Positions 33,740 through 45,235 are shown, numbered from the stretch's first letter. The stretch is 64,000 bases of DNA from Theropithecus gelada (GCF_003255815.1 NC_037689.1:148041194-148105193); one strand, 5' to 3'. Translations and numbers: made by a program. The notes: generated by a model from the sequence alone, not told the origin.

Positions 33740-34800
33740 CTTGGTCCTGAAGTGCACCTAATGCCTACAGATCACTACAAGTGCTGCCAAACTTAAATCC
33801 TGAAGCTGTTGTAAAGGAGGGGCATCCCCCTTTCCATAAATCCTTTGAGAGCAATCCAGTCAAGATTGATTTCATTTTTCATGATAGCAGGACCTGGGGA
33901 TTGGAGAACCCACCACACCCAGCTCTCCTGAGTTCTAGGAGGGTGTAGATGGAAAGAGAGGGCTGTTTCCTTAGCATCTGGGCACTTGGCTGGATTCTGC
34001 ATTCCTGGGGAGGCTGTTTTTGATATAGAATTGATTTTTCTAATCAAGGCACTTCAGTGATCAAACTGTTAAATATAAATAGGTTAGAACAGTGTGAAAG
34101 TGTGGCTGAAAAGAATTAAATGCAAGCAGACTTTCCAGAGAGGAGTCTAAAATAAGCACGTGGTTAGCATGCAGAAATGGCAATAAAAGAAACCCCAGGC
34201 TCTGACTGATGTGGCCGCTGCAAATGAGGCTCCACATGGCCCCAAAGCAATCACTCTTCGAGACGCGATCTGAAGGCTGCCAACAAACCCAGAAGGAGAT
34301 CTTCTTCAGTCTAGGGAAAACCCCAAATGGGTGGGACAATGAAGTGCAGTAACGATGCCCATAAAAAGGGAACTCGGGTGCCACCAAAGGCACTCTGGGG
34401 TTCTTGGTAGCAGACAAATGAAGGTCCTTTCTGCAAGGGGGCTCCAAGGACTCCTGCTGCGAGAAAGTCCGGAATAACAAGATCAGGACTCTAGGACAAA
34501 TCTGGAAGTTCGAAGCTACCTTGGACTTGGCCAGAGGATAGGGGCAGGAAGCTTACGGGAAACAGGGGACCAAGGCATGTGAAACAGCTGTAGGTGGCTT
34601 TGAGCAAACATGTCCTGGGAGAGTGGTACTGGAGGCAGTCACTCAAAATCCCTCTCCCCATGACCTCTAGTGCATGCAAGTAGGAGACTGTATCTCATTC
34701 TCTTCTGTTATTAGGCAGGCTCTGGCAAATTTTGAGAAGCACCAGCATGTTGGAATAAAAAGTGGCCTTTGGCATCAGATGAACTTGAATTTCCATTCTA
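33740..34800. other. Intergenic, no gene recognised
   Basis: Apparently unique. Minus-strand frame 34,061-34,480 (139 codons) has no recognisable domain. Confidence 0.55.
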
Positions 34801-34804
34801 CCTC

Positions 34805-35565
34805 TGTTATGGGTTGAATTATGTTCCCTCAAAGTTCATATGCTGAAGTCCTCATTGTCAGTACCTCAGAGTGTGACCTTATTTGGACATGGGGTTTTTG
34901 CCGATGGAATGGGTTCTGTTAGAATAAGGTCATACTAGAGTGGGGTGGGTCCTACTCCATTCTGACCGGGGTCCTAACAAGAAGGGGACCTTTGGGCCGG
35001 GCATGGTGGCTCACATCTGTAATCCCAGGACTTTGAGAGGCCAAGGCGGGAAGATGACCTGAGGTCAGAAGGTTGAGACCAGCCTCGCCAACATGGTGAA
35101 ACCCCATCTCTACTAAAAATACAAAAATTAGCCGGGTGTGGTGGTGGGCATCTGTAGCCCTAGCTACTCAGGAGGCTGAGGCAGGAGAATCGCTTGAACC
35201 CAGGAGGCAGAGGTTATAGTGAGCCAAGATCATGCCACTGCATTCCAAAGAAAGAAAAAAAAGAAGGGGACATTTGGACACAGAGACGGAGACACAGGGA
35301 GAACACCATGTGAAGATGAAGGCAGAGATTAGGGTGATGCTTCTATAAGCCAAGGAACAACGCCACAGATTGTTAGCAAACTCCCAGAAACTAAGTGAGG
35401 GGCCTGCAACAGATTCTGCCTCACAACACTTGGAAGGAACCCACCCTGCTGACACCTTAATCTCAGACTTCCAGCCTCCAGAACTGTGTGTGAAACAGTC
35501 CATTTCTGTTGTTTGAGTCCCTCTGTTTGTGGTACTTTGTTAGGCAGCTGGAGCAAACTAAGACA
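34805..35565 (+). mobile_element. MLT1-type LTR interrupted by an Alu
   Basis: TGTTATGGGTTGAATTATGTTCCC, TGAAGTCCTCATTG, GACCTTATTTGGA at the left and GACTTCCAGCCTCCAGAACTGTG, TTTCTGTTGTTTGAGTC, AGCAAACTAAGACA at the right are MLT1 landmarks. Confidence 0.85.
34995..35265 (+). mobile_element. Alu inside the MLT1 LTR
   Basis: Alu from GGCCGGGCATGG. It is 3'-shortened: it ends soon after CACTGCATTCCAAAG with an A/G tail. The direct repeats AAGAAGGGGACCTTTGG and AAGAAGGGGACATTTGG flank it. Confidence 0.9.
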
Positions 35566-36198
35566 TCTTCCCTCCATAGCTTGGCCAACTGCACAGAATG
35601 GGTAAAGAGGCTGAGCCACTCTATCTCTTGAGGTCATGGAGAGGCCAGACCAAGGAAGGCTGATCTAGAAGCTGAGCTGGCCATGGAGGAGAGGAGGAAA
35701 GTGCTTCTCCAAGGACGGGAACAGCAAATCAGCACTCAGTGACCAAGCTAGAGCCTTCCTAGGTTCTCAACTCCTTGCCTTTTCTCCTCCCCAATACCCC
35801 AGAGGCCCCCAGACTTCTCTGGGAAGGAAAATGAAAGGAAATTATGGTGGTAAAGTGCTCAGCCCAGTGCCTGGCAGAGCACACAGAGTGTAGGAGTTGT
35901 TCTCCCTTTCCTGAGTGGTGGGAAAGGCTAATGATTCCACTTAGGGGCCCACAAGGCTTGGGAATGCCCACCCCCCAACTAGGCTACAAAGGAATAAGCG
36001 AGGGCAAGGCACTCAAGGTGGCAGGTCCAGAACAGCAGGCACTTCCACTCCACACCCCTGTCAGGGGTGGGGTCACACCAACTCCCCGTCTCCATTTGGT
36101 GAGGTTGTCAGGTTTGTAACTCCAGCCAGGGGTCTGTACAGGGCCTACTTTCCTTCATTAGTCCTCATGCCTATCTCTAAGGCAGGCGTCATCATCCC
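35566..36198. other. Intergenic, no gene recognised
   Basis: Apparently unique with a short MIR-like piece near 35,850. No supported frame. Confidence 0.55.
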
Positions 36199-36580
36199 TG
36201 ATATAGTTTTGATGTTTTTCTCCTCCAAATCTCATGCTGATATATAATCAATCCCCAGTGTTGAAGGTGGGACCTAGTGGAAGGTGTTTGGATCATGGAG
36301 GTGGATTCCTCACGAACAGCTAGCGCCATCCCCTTGGTGATGAATGAGTTCAGGGGAGATCTGGTTGTTTAAGTGTATGTGGCACCTCCCTGCTCTCTCT
36401 GTTGCTCCTGCTGTCATCATATGATGTGCCTGCTCCCTTTTTGCCTTCTGCCATGATGGTAAGCTTCCTGAGGTCTTCACCAGAAGCAGATACTGGTGCT
36501 GTGCTTCCTGTAAGCCTGCAGAACCTCTGGCCAATTAAACCTCTTTTCTTTATGAATTACCCAGCCTCAGGTATTTCTTT
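36199..36580 (+). mobile_element. MaLR solo LTR (MST-type)
   Basis: TGATATAGTTTTGATGT, CCCCAGTGTTGAAGGTGGGACC, TGGATCATGGAGGTGGATT, AGATCTGGTTGTTTAA, AATTAAACCTCTTTTCTTTATGAATTACCCAG: + strand MST. The last bases merge with a T run at 36,579-36,594. Confidence 0.88.
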
Positions 36581-36649
36581 TTTTTTTTTTTTTTCAGTGC
36601 TCAATAAATATTGGTGATTTTTATTATGTCTCAGAAATTTTTTTTCATT

Positions 36650-37740
36650 TTTGTTTTAATTTTATTATTATTATTATTATTATTATACTTTAAGTTCTAG
36701 GGTACATGTGCATAACATGCAGGTCTGTTACATATGTATACTTGTGCCATGTTGGTGTGCTGCACCCATCAACTCGTCAGCACCCATCAACTCGTCCTTT
36801 ACATCAGATATAACTCCCATAGCAATCCCACCCCCTCCCCCCTCTCCATGATAGGCCCCAGTGTGTGATGTTCCCCTTCCCAACTCCAAGTGATCTCATT
36901 GTTCAGTTCCCACCTGTGAGTGAGAACATGCAGTGTTTGGTTTTCTGTTCTTGCAATCGTTTGCTGAGAATGATGGTTTCCAGCTTCATCTATGTCCCTA
37001 CAAAGGACACAAACTCATCCTTTTTTATGGCTGCACAGTATTCCATGGTGTATATGTGCCACATTTTCTTAATCCGGTCTGTCACTGACAGACATTTGGG
37101 TTGATTTCAAGTCTTTGCTATTGTGAATAGGGCCGCAATGAACATACGTGTGCATGTGTCTTTATAGCAGCATGACTTATAATCCTTTGGGTATATACCC
37201 AGTAATGGGATGGCTGGGTCAAATGGTATTTCTAGTTCTAGATCCTTGAGGAATCACCATACTGTTTTCCATAATGGTTGAGCTAGTTTACAATCCCACC
37301 AACAGTGTAAAAGTGTTCCTATTTCTCCACATCCTCTCCAGCACCTGTTGTTTCCTGACTTTTTAATGATCGCCATTCTAACTGGTGTGAGATGGTATCT
37401 CATTGTGGTTTTGATTTGTGTTTCTCTGATGGCCAGTGATGACAAGCATTTTTTCATGTGTCTGTTGGCTGTATGAATGTCTTCTTTTGAGAAATGTCTG
37501 TTCATATCCCTTGCCCACTTTTTGATGGGGTTGTTTGTTTTTTTCTTGTAAATTTGTTTGAGTTCTTTGTAGGCTCTGCATATTAGCCCTTTGTCAGATG
37601 AGTAGATTGCAAAACTTTTCTCCCATTCTGNATGCTGTTTTGGTTACTGTAGCCTTGTAGTATAGTTTGAAGTCAGGTAGCGTGATGCCTCCAGCTTTGT
37701 TCTTTTGACTTAGGATTGTCTTGGCAATGCGGGCTCTAAC
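36650..37740 (-). mobile_element. Primate L1 3' part, left arm of an inverted pair
   Basis: Reverse complement of the L1 3' end, from an ATT-repeat tail at 36,660 through the 3' UTR into ORF2. At 37,630 the sequence jumps about 0.7 kb upstream within L1 ORF2 across a single N (37,631), then runs to about 37,740. Broken; no intact ORF2. Confidence 0.9.
37631..37631. other. Ambiguous base N
   Basis: The only N in the window. It separates two L1 blocks that are not adjacent in a normal L1, so it probably marks an unresolved assembly join. Confidence 0.95.
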
Positions 37741-38350
37741 TAGTTCAACCATTATGGAAAACAGTATGGCGATTCCTCAAGGATCTAGAACTAGAAGTAC
37801 CATATGACCCAGCCATCCCATTACTGGGGATATACCCAAAGGATTATAAATCATGCTGCTATAAAGACACATGCACATGTATGTTTATTGCGGCACCATT
37901 CACAATAGCAAAGACTTGGAATCAACCAAAATGTCCATCAGTGACAGACTGGATTAAGAAAATGTGGCACATATACACCATGGAATACTATGCAGCCATA
38001 AAAAAGGATGAGTTTATGTCCTTTGTAGGGACATGGATGCAGCTGGAAACCATCATTCTCAGCAAACGATCGCAAGAACAGAAAACCAAACACCGCATGT
38101 TCTCACTCATAGGTGGGAACTGAACAATGAGATCACTTGGACTCGGGAAGGGAAACATCATACACCGGGGCCTATCATGGGGGGGGAGGGGGGAGGGATT
38201 GCATTGGGAGTTATACCTGATGTAAATGACGAGTTGATGGGTCCTGACGAGTTGATGGGTGCAGCATGCCAACATGGCACAAGTATACATATGTAACAAA
38301 CCTGCACATTATCCACATATACCCTAGAACTTAAAGCATAATAAAAATAA
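37740..38350 (+). mobile_element. Primate L1 3' end, right arm of the inverted pair
   Basis: Begins at TAGTTCAACCATTATGG and runs to the L1 3' end (TATACCCTAGAACTTAAAGCATAATAA). It is the near inverse complement of about 36,680-37,290, including a shared internal duplication of GACGAGTTGATGGGT. Confidence 0.92.
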
Positions 38351-38938
38351 ACAAATAAATAAGAATAATAATATGACTTGTCAGAATCGTTGTGAGAATT
38401 AGAGGTTGTATAGCATGGAAAATGAAATCGAGAAATAGAACTCTTCTTCTTTATATATATATATATCTGTTCCCTAGTTCATAGCTAAGGCCACTTTGTA
38501 CTTGGAGCATCTGAATAGCCCAGCAGAACAGCACCCTCTGGAGAGGCAAATGGCCACCCTGCATCCTATCCCAAGTGTATTCCAAATGGGACACAGGGTA
38601 GTGGGCACCAACCACTAGAAGGAGAGTTGCTGAGAAAATGAAAGAGCCACTTGTCTAACAGTCAATATCCCTTTCAGAATCAAGGCATGTTCTGGGTCAA
38701 CATCAGTGGAGCAAGGCAGAGAGCTGAAATTCACCGTTCTGTTTTCTTTTGAGTGACATGGAATGCTCTTTTTCTAAGCAAAGAAAAACAAAACAGCCCA
38801 TGCCATTGTTCTGATATCAATTCAAAGTACTTTTGGTGGGAGCAGTTCCCTCCCACTCCACCCTCCAAGGTTGATTCCCTTACAATCCACAGCGGCTGGA
38901 CAAGTTCCAGCTACACTTGCCAGAGAAAATGCAGGGAG
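38350..38938. other. Intergenic, no gene recognised
   Basis: AT-rich flank then apparently unique sequence. Confidence 0.6.
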
Positions 38939-39064
38939 CTCAGTTACATTTGTTTTTCAGACAAACAACGAATAATTTCATAGTATAAGTATGTTCCAAA
39001 GATTGCATGGAACATACTTCTACTACAAAAGATTTGTTGTTTATCTGACATTCAAATTTAACTG
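38939..39064. repeat. Palindromic MITE-like element, copy 1
   Basis: The left end (CAGTTACATTTGTTTTTCAG, then ACAAACAACGAAT) is the inverse of the right end (ATTTGTTGTTTATCTGACAT, then TCAAATTTAACTG). Inner arms GTATGTTCCA and TGGAACATAC pair around AAGATTGCA. The family was not named. Confidence 0.75.
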
Positions 39065-39508
39065 GGCATCCTGTATCTTTATTGACTAAAACTGGAAACC
39101 CTAGATCCAGCCAAACCCTGCAGGAGTTAGACCAGCGCCTGGCCACAAATCTGGGTTACTAGGCAAATTGCAGGGGGCATAAAGCCTGCCCGAGCTCCAA
39201 CCCCGGCTCTGCCCACGCCTCCAGAGGCAGCCATCTTGTGGATGGCACAGAAATTGGGAGGCAGCCAAGTACACTGAATCCTACCTGTGCTGGGCTATGG
39301 AGGCAGGTGAAGGGAGTTGATCCTTCTGCACACCCAAATCTAAAAGCATCTGGTCTCGGGGGTGGGTACTTTTTGAACCACTACCCCAGACTGTCAGCCT
39401 CTGCTTCTCTCCCCCAGCCCCAGCAGCAGCCTGCAAGCTCAGTTGTGCCCAGTTTGGGAACCACTCCTGGCCAAGCAGGGCAATGCAGCAATAGCTCACC
39501 CAACACCC
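39065..39508. other. Intergenic, no gene recognised
   Basis: Apparently unique; the frame at 39,238-39,630 runs into an Alu and is rejected. Confidence 0.55.
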
Positions 39509-39748
39509 TTTTTTTTTTTTTGAGACAGAGTCTTGCTCTGTCACAGAGGCTGGAGTGCAGGGGCATGATCTCAGATCACTGCAACTTCTGCCTCCCAGGT
39601 TCAAGTGATTCTCCTGCCTCAGCATCCTGAGTAGCTGGGATTACAGGCGGGAGCCACTGTGCCCCGCTAATTTTTTTATTTTTGGTAGAGATGGGGTTTT
39701 GCCATGTTGGCCAGGCTGGTCTCAAACTCATGGCTTCAAGCGGTCTGC
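39509..39748 (-). mobile_element. Alu, 5'-truncated
   Basis: Reverse-strand Alu from the T tail through GTTTTGCCATGTTGGCCAGG. It lacks the first ~45 nt of Alu. Flanked by CACCCAACAC repeats (39,497 and 39,749), a target-site duplication. Confidence 0.9.
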
Positions 39749-39799
39749 ACCCAACACATTTTTCTGGAGCACCTACTGCACACCAGCCTGTCTGCTTGG

Positions 39800-39800
39800 C

Positions 39801-39851
<51 letters not shown>
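39800..39851 (+). repeat. (GA)n microsatellite
   Basis: About 25 GA units with two CA interruptions. Confidence 0.97.
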
Positions 39852-39853
<2 letters not shown>

Positions 39854-39924
39854 TGGTAAGCGAAGAAGGCACTGCCCCTATCCTCCAGGAGCTCAAAAAC
39901 TGCTATTTACCAAGGACCGCTTCT

Positions 39925-40060
39925 GTGCCAGACACTTTATAGGAGTCCTTGTGTTCAGGCCTCATAATAATCCTAGTGCTATTATGATCATCCTGTTTTA
40001 TAAATGCAGATAAAGAGGCTCAGAAACAAGCTAGGAAAAGGGAGGTAGATTTCAACTGAA
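39925..40060 (-). repeat. MIR-like fragment
   Basis: GTGCCAGACACTTTATAGGAG, CCTCATAATAATCC and TTTTATAAATGCAGATAAAGAGGCTCAGAAACAAG resemble the MIR reverse complement. Confidence 0.65.
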
Positions 40061-40494
40061 GTTTCTCAGACTCAAGGAGACAGGAAGTGCTCAGAGGGTG
40101 GAACCATAACACAATGAATGTGCTGGGGATAACCCTGGGGAAGGAGGGGTCCCTTGCCTTTGGTGGAAGGGGGCGGGAGGCTTCTTAAAGGCGGAGGCAT
40201 GTACAGCTGACTCTGCAGAGCTGGAGGCCTTCTAAGGTAGCGAGGTATGAAGGAGTGGACTTTGGGACAAAAAGGAGGTTTGTTTTCCTACATTGTTCAA
40301 ACTTATGACATCCTCCCAAAGTGGGCACTGTCGTTATTTGGCTTGAACCCCAGCTAGCCTTGGCAGCGGAAGACAACAGCTTCCTCTCGCATGGCCCTGC
40401 CCTGGAGAATTGTCACAGCTCCTCAGATGGAGACATCACAGTTAGGAAGTGGCATCCAAGAAGCAAGTCTTCACCCCCAGCCACAACGGACAGA

Positions 40495-40605
40495 TTTCAT
40501 TCATTCATCCGTTTGTTTCTTCAGCAACAAGCACTTCCTAAGCACCTACTAGCTGCCAGATCCTATGCTGGGCTTGGGGTGAGTGTGGGGTTGATGAAAT
40601 GACCC
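40495..40605 (-). repeat. L2 3'-end fragment
   Basis: TTTCATTCATTCATCCGTTTG, GCACTTCCTAAGCACCTACTAGCTGCCAGATCCTATGCTGGG is L2 reverse complement. Confidence 0.75.
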
Positions 40606-40760
40606 TGTGTTGATGGTGAACGGTATTGGGACCCCCTCACTAACCATCCCTACCCCTCCCGCCACTCTTTTGGGCTCCAGGGATGCGGGACAGGGCAGAA
40701 GGGGTGCTCAGAGCTGCCCCCCGGCACAACGCGAGGGTGGGCTTTGGAGCTTATGGCTGG

Positions 40761-41717
40761 TCAACAAAAAAAGAGCGCATGCAGGGCCTTGGCTGGTGGC
40801 AACCTGAGGGTAGCAGGTTCCCATCCCAGAATTCCCCTAGGCAGGCCAGCTTCTGAGGGAGTGTCCTGTTCCCTCCGGACTTGGCTCGATGGAGAGCCCC
40901 AGCCAAGTTCCTGGCAGTCACCACCCTCCCGGGTCCCACCCACGCAGCGGCCAACGGAAAGCTCTGGCCCTCCCAGGCTGGAGTTTGTGCCAGACAGGCT
41001 CCGGTAGCGGGGCAGGGCCCGGGTGCTTCGCTTGGCAGTCCCCACGCCCCTTCCTCCGCACCCGAGGGTTGGCACAGGTTCCCTAAGCTCTCGGCCTGTT
41101 CTGACCGAGCGCGAGGCTCCGCGCCACTCTGTGCCCTTGACTGCGGACCTCGCTGCCTCTCCATTGGCCCGGCCGGTCACGTGCTCGGCCGCCAGTCCCA
41201 GCCGGCTACAGAGCCGCTTCTGTGCCGGGTTCTTGCAAATCCCTGTCGTCCAGCCGCCTGCTCTGGTGCGAGTCTTCTCCGCTTTACGACTAGGACTCAG
41301 AAAACCCGGCCCGGGCTTCGGCCACTTCCCCAGCACCCGTATCTGCCCTTCCAATTGCCCCTTTCCTGCCTGGCACGACCTGGCCTTGCTCACTGCACGC
41401 TTCCCTTCTAAGTGAGCCTTCTTTTTCCTTTCCCTCAGCCAGCCTTGAAGTCTCCTTCGACAGAGAGAGTGAGACCTGCTGCCCTCCCTGCCCTTAGTCA
41501 CTGTCCACTCAGCCCACTGCCTCTGTGGGAGAGGAGGAGCAGCCATCTCTGAACTGTTGATGGAGGTGGGGAAAGAGATCCAAGCTAGGAAACAGGTTGA
41601 TTGATCGATCGGCCCAGTCAACTGTGAACACAGCTGCTGATTCATGCAATATGTGTTTACTGAGCACCTACTGGGTATCAGCAAGGTGTTAGGTGCTAGA
41701 AACAGGGCAGGGAACAA
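40761..41717 (-). other. Long antisense open frame across the CpG island (318 codons), not called a gene
   Basis: The longest open frame in the window outside MAMLD1. Its first ~40 codons come from an L2 repeat. The rest is Arg/Gly/Ser/Pro-rich and low in aromatic residues, as expected for GC-rich non-coding DNA. The opposite strand is open for 176 codons in the same place (40,881-41,411), which also points to composition. No domain was recognised. Confidence 0.25.
40960..41350. promoter_or_regulatory. Orphan CpG-rich island, candidate promoter or enhancer
   Basis: About 390 bp with roughly thirty CpGs by eye, against almost none in the surrounding tens of kilobases. It holds an inverted CCAAT box (ATTGG, 41,163-41,167) and an E-box CACGTG (41,178-41,183) 11 bases apart. 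It lies 30 kb after MAMLD1 and 20 kb before MTM1. It may drive an unannotated non-coding transcript or act as an enhancer. No splice-supported gene was found. Confidence 0.6.
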
Positions 41718-42010
41718 AACAGGTAAGACCCCTGCCCTTAGAGACCCACCATTCTAGAGAATAAAGCCAGACATCCCAGGTGTGGCCTTTCACAAGACCG
41801 CCCCTTAGATGCAATCAGGGGCATGCATTCATTCATTCATGCAAGTGTTCACTCACCAAGTTATTTCTGAGCTCTCCCCACTCTGGGTCCTGAATTCTGC
41901 TGGGCACTGTAAGGAGGGGAGAGAGGAGATCCATCAGCACCAGTCCTAGCCCTCAAGAAGCTCGAAGTCCAGTAGATGTGAAACCGTATGATTATACTGG
42001 AAGCTAGTAA
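41635..42010 (-). repeat. L2 3' ends (two adjacent fragments)
   Basis: TTTACTGAGCACCTACTGGGTATCAGC, GGGAACAAAACAGGTAAGACCCCTGCCC and then CATTCATTCATTCATGCAAG, CTGGGCACTGTAAGG, AGCCCTCAAGAAGCTCGAAGTCCAGT are L2 reverse-complement motifs occurring twice. Confidence 0.8.
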
Positions 42011-42252
42011 GGGCTGTGCCTAAGGTATGACTCTGGACACAGAGGACAATGCAGTCTAAGCATGGCTGGGTGTTCTGCAGAGAGCAAGAGCAGAGCCACT
42101 TACTGAGAAGGGTGGGAAAGCTCAAACTTGTTTTCTGACACCACGGTTGGTATCATTTGTCTCCAGCCTAGACTGGTGGCTTGACTTGCTGTCCTATGAA
42201 AACACCAGTGGGGTTGTGACTCATTAGTCTAGGCGAGTGGCAGAAGGATTGC

Positions 42253-42380
42253 CAGTTACATTTGAATTTCAGACACACACACTCACCACACACACATCAT
42301 TTTTAATGTATTTCAAATATTACATGGGACATACAACAAAATTCATTGTTTACATGGCACTCAAATGTAAGTGAGTGACC
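42253..42380. repeat. Palindromic MITE-like element, copy 2
   Basis: CAGTTACATTTGAATTTCAGAC at the left and the near inverse TTTACATGGCACTCAAATGTAAG at the right, with ATGGGACATAC in the middle. Same family as 38,939-39,064, with a CA-rich expansion in the left arm. Confidence 0.65.
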
Positions 42381-43655
42381 TGTATTTTTACTTTCCAATT
42401 CTGGCAACTTTTGAAGGTGAGATGTGGGAATGGGCCGAGGTGAACTTGTCTAGGAAGAGCAGGGACCCCATTGACTAGAGTGCCCAGTCTGGTGCTCCCC
42501 TCAAATGAAAAGGTGTCCTGGAGCCCTGCAGCCTTGAACTGGGGTCCAGGCTATTGCTTGCTGACCCTGCTGCAGGAGTGGGCCTGCATGATAGAGGAGA
42601 GGAGCCTACAGCAGAGGAGGGGAGGAAGAGAGGAAGTAGGCTGTGTCCTACCTAAGGAATAAAGGTGGGAGGCCCAGAGGCTTCCAGAAGTTGACTTCTA
42701 AAAGGGGCTCAGGACCTACCTACCAAGGACAATTCCCTGAGAGCTCAGGGAGGTTGTGGAGTTTGTCATTCTCCCCTGGCTTGGGAAGGTGGTGCCCGCC
42801 TGTCTGCTTCCCCATGGGTGTGAGCAGTGAAGTCCCTGAGTGCAAAGGGAGAGAGCCAGGAAGGGTGGAGTTCAAGCCTGGTTTGAGGTCAAGTAGGGGA
42901 GGGGAGCCTGAACTGGTACAGTCCTGAGAGCAACTTGGGGGCTCCCTGGGAGCACTTGTGGCCCCAGGAACTGCTGTCAGAGGAGGCCAAGTTCCCTCTG
43001 GGTAGCACTCTTGGGGTTTGTGCCTCATTACACATTCCTTTCTGTCTGAGGATACCTGAGGAAACCTAGCAGGCTTTCCCTACAAGCTCTGCCCTTGTGG
43101 GATTGCAGTGCAAACTGGGAAGCCAAATCTGAAAGACAGTTACCTGTGCTTTTCCCATACTTCTCAACTGAGGGTATGCCAGGCCCAACAGCTATCTGAA
43201 CTCCCAGAATCACCAAAAATGGAGAGAAGGGGTCATCGGGGCTCACCGTTGGATGATATATGGTGGATGCATGTTATATGTCAAATCAGAGCTTAATTTG
43301 GCCTAAACTAAATATGCTAACCACTGTAAATAGGAAGTAAATTTCAAACTAGCAATGCTTTTGTTTGCTTTTTTACTAGTTAGAGGTATTTGGGGAAATT
43401 ATTTAAAAGATCGACATCTCTCCTGAAACAGGCACCCCCCAAGGATGGTTGACCCAGTGCCTTCTTTTTAGCTCCATAAACTGACTATAGGAAGAAGAGG
43501 GCTTAGGAGGCAGCCCATGGGCAGGTCCTGCAATGAATAAAACAAACAAACAAAAAAGAGGCAGCTGCTGAATGTGGTTGGGGGTGATGTGGCTGTGGCT
43601 GAAACTCACCCTCTGCAAACAAGGGGTGCCGCAGGGCAAGGAGCAAACGCAGAGG
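42381..43655. other. Intergenic, no gene recognised
   Basis: Apparently unique sequence; frames up to about 100 codons without support. Confidence 0.6.
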
Positions 43656-43659
43656 GGCT

Positions 43660-43835
43660 GGAGTCCAGCAACCTTGGGTTGAAATCTCTGGGTCACTTAA
43701 GAGACATGTGACTTTGGGAAGATCCCTAAACATCTGTGAACTTCTGTGTCCTCCTCTCTGAAGTGGGCATAGTAATCATCCTTCCCTCAAAGAGAGTTGT
43801 GAGGATTCATCATGACATGGGAAGATAAGATAAGT
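43660..43835 (+). repeat. MIR
   Basis: GGAGTCCAGCAACCTTGGGTTGAAATC, GACATGTGACTTTGGGAAGATCCCTAAACATCTGTGAACTTCTGTGTCCTC and AGAGTTGTGAGGATT are + strand MIR. Confidence 0.82.
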
Positions 43836-44457
43836 TCCATGCTTGAGAAACAGGCACTCTTGATAGGATGGGAGTAAGTAGATGGCCCTGAGACAGCCAG
43901 GTGTGGGAGTCAAGCTTGGGGTGTTTTGTTCACACAGTTGCCACTCTTCACCCTTCACTGAGGCGGATTTCTCAAAAGGAGTTTCCTGATAATAGCTCCC
44001 AGAGTTGAAACAACCAAGACCCAGCCAGCATGGGCTTAACTGTGCCCCACTTTCTATCAGCCTGTGGGAGGCCATAAGATAGAGGGTACAGGATGGATGG
44101 CATGATGGGGAGGGTAGCAGGGTTTGTTTCGGTTAATGTTTGTCCACAGAAGTTGTGCTGGCCAGTCTGTGCTGGTTAGGCTGGGCCATGCAGAAGGGCC
44201 AGGGCTGCTACTGCAATCACGTGCGTGGGACATGTTGACCTTGAGACAAGAGGTGAGGGAAGCAGAAGTGGTCCAGACTTGGCCCTCTCTTGTCTAGACT
44301 TCTCCCAATAGCGTTCTGGAGCTCACAGCCAGCCCTTGCTGAGCTGGTGAGAAAGAGGACAAGGACGAGGAAGCAGGAAAGCAGCAAGTGTCCCAGCTCC
44401 AGCAGGACTGTGAGGAAGCGTGTGGAAATGGATGTGGTCTGTCCCTCTCCTTCTGCC
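43836..44457. other. Intergenic, no gene recognised
   Basis: Apparently unique sequence. Confidence 0.6.
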
Positions 44458-45235
44458 AGAACAAAGTATTGTACCACAAACTCCATAGCTTAAAACATCA
44501 GAAATGTTTTGTCTCATAAGTCTAGAGGCTTGGAAGTCCGAAATCATGGTCATGGCAGGGCTGTGCTCTCTGAGGGCCCTAGGGGAGGATCCTTCCTTTC
44601 TGCTTCCAGCTTCTGGTAGCCCCAGGTGTTCCTTAGTCTGTGGCCACATCACTTCAACCTCCGCCTCCATCTTCACATGGCCCTCTGCTCTCTTTGTGCC
44701 TCTATGTCCTCTGCCCTTCTTATAAGAACACACCAGGCAGGGCGTGGTGGCTCACACCTGTAATCCCAGCACTTTGGGAAGCCGAGGCGGTCGGATCATG
44801 AGGTCAGAAGATCTTTACCATCCCAGCTAACACGGTGAAACCCTGTCTCTACTAAAAATGCAAAAAAATTAGCCGGGCATGGTGGCACGCGCCTGTAGTC
44901 CCAGCTACTTGGAAGGCTGAGGCAGGAGAATCGCTTGAACCCGCGAGGCAGAGGTTGCAGCGTGCTAAGATCATGCCACTGCACTCTAGCCTGGGCAACA
45001 GAGGGAGACTCTGTCTCAAAAACAAAACACACACACATACACAAACATACACAAATACAAGTCTTTGGATGCAGGGCCCACCCTAAATCCAGGATGTTTT
45101 CACCTCAAGATCCTTAACTCATTTCATCTGCAAAGACCCTACTTCCAAATAAGGCCACATCCTGAGGTTCTCGGTGGACATTAATATGGGTCAGGGGGAG
45201 GTGGAGGTGGGCGTTGTTCAACCCACCACACACTC
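44458..45235 (-). mobile_element. MLT1-type LTR interrupted by an Alu
   Basis: AACAAAGTATTGTACCACAAACT, ATAGCTTAAAACATCAGAAATG, GGAGGCTTGGAAGTCCGAAATCA, CTTCACATGGCC and, after the Alu, CAAATAAGGCCACATCCTGAGGTTC form the reverse complement of MLT1. Confidence 0.82.
44736..45035 (+). mobile_element. Alu inside the MLT1 LTR
   Basis: Alu from GGCAGGGCGTGG, tail grown into a CA-rich simple repeat to about 45,060. Confidence 0.92.

Noticed and set aside
39238..39630. 130-codon + frame
   Set aside because: The second half is translated Alu.
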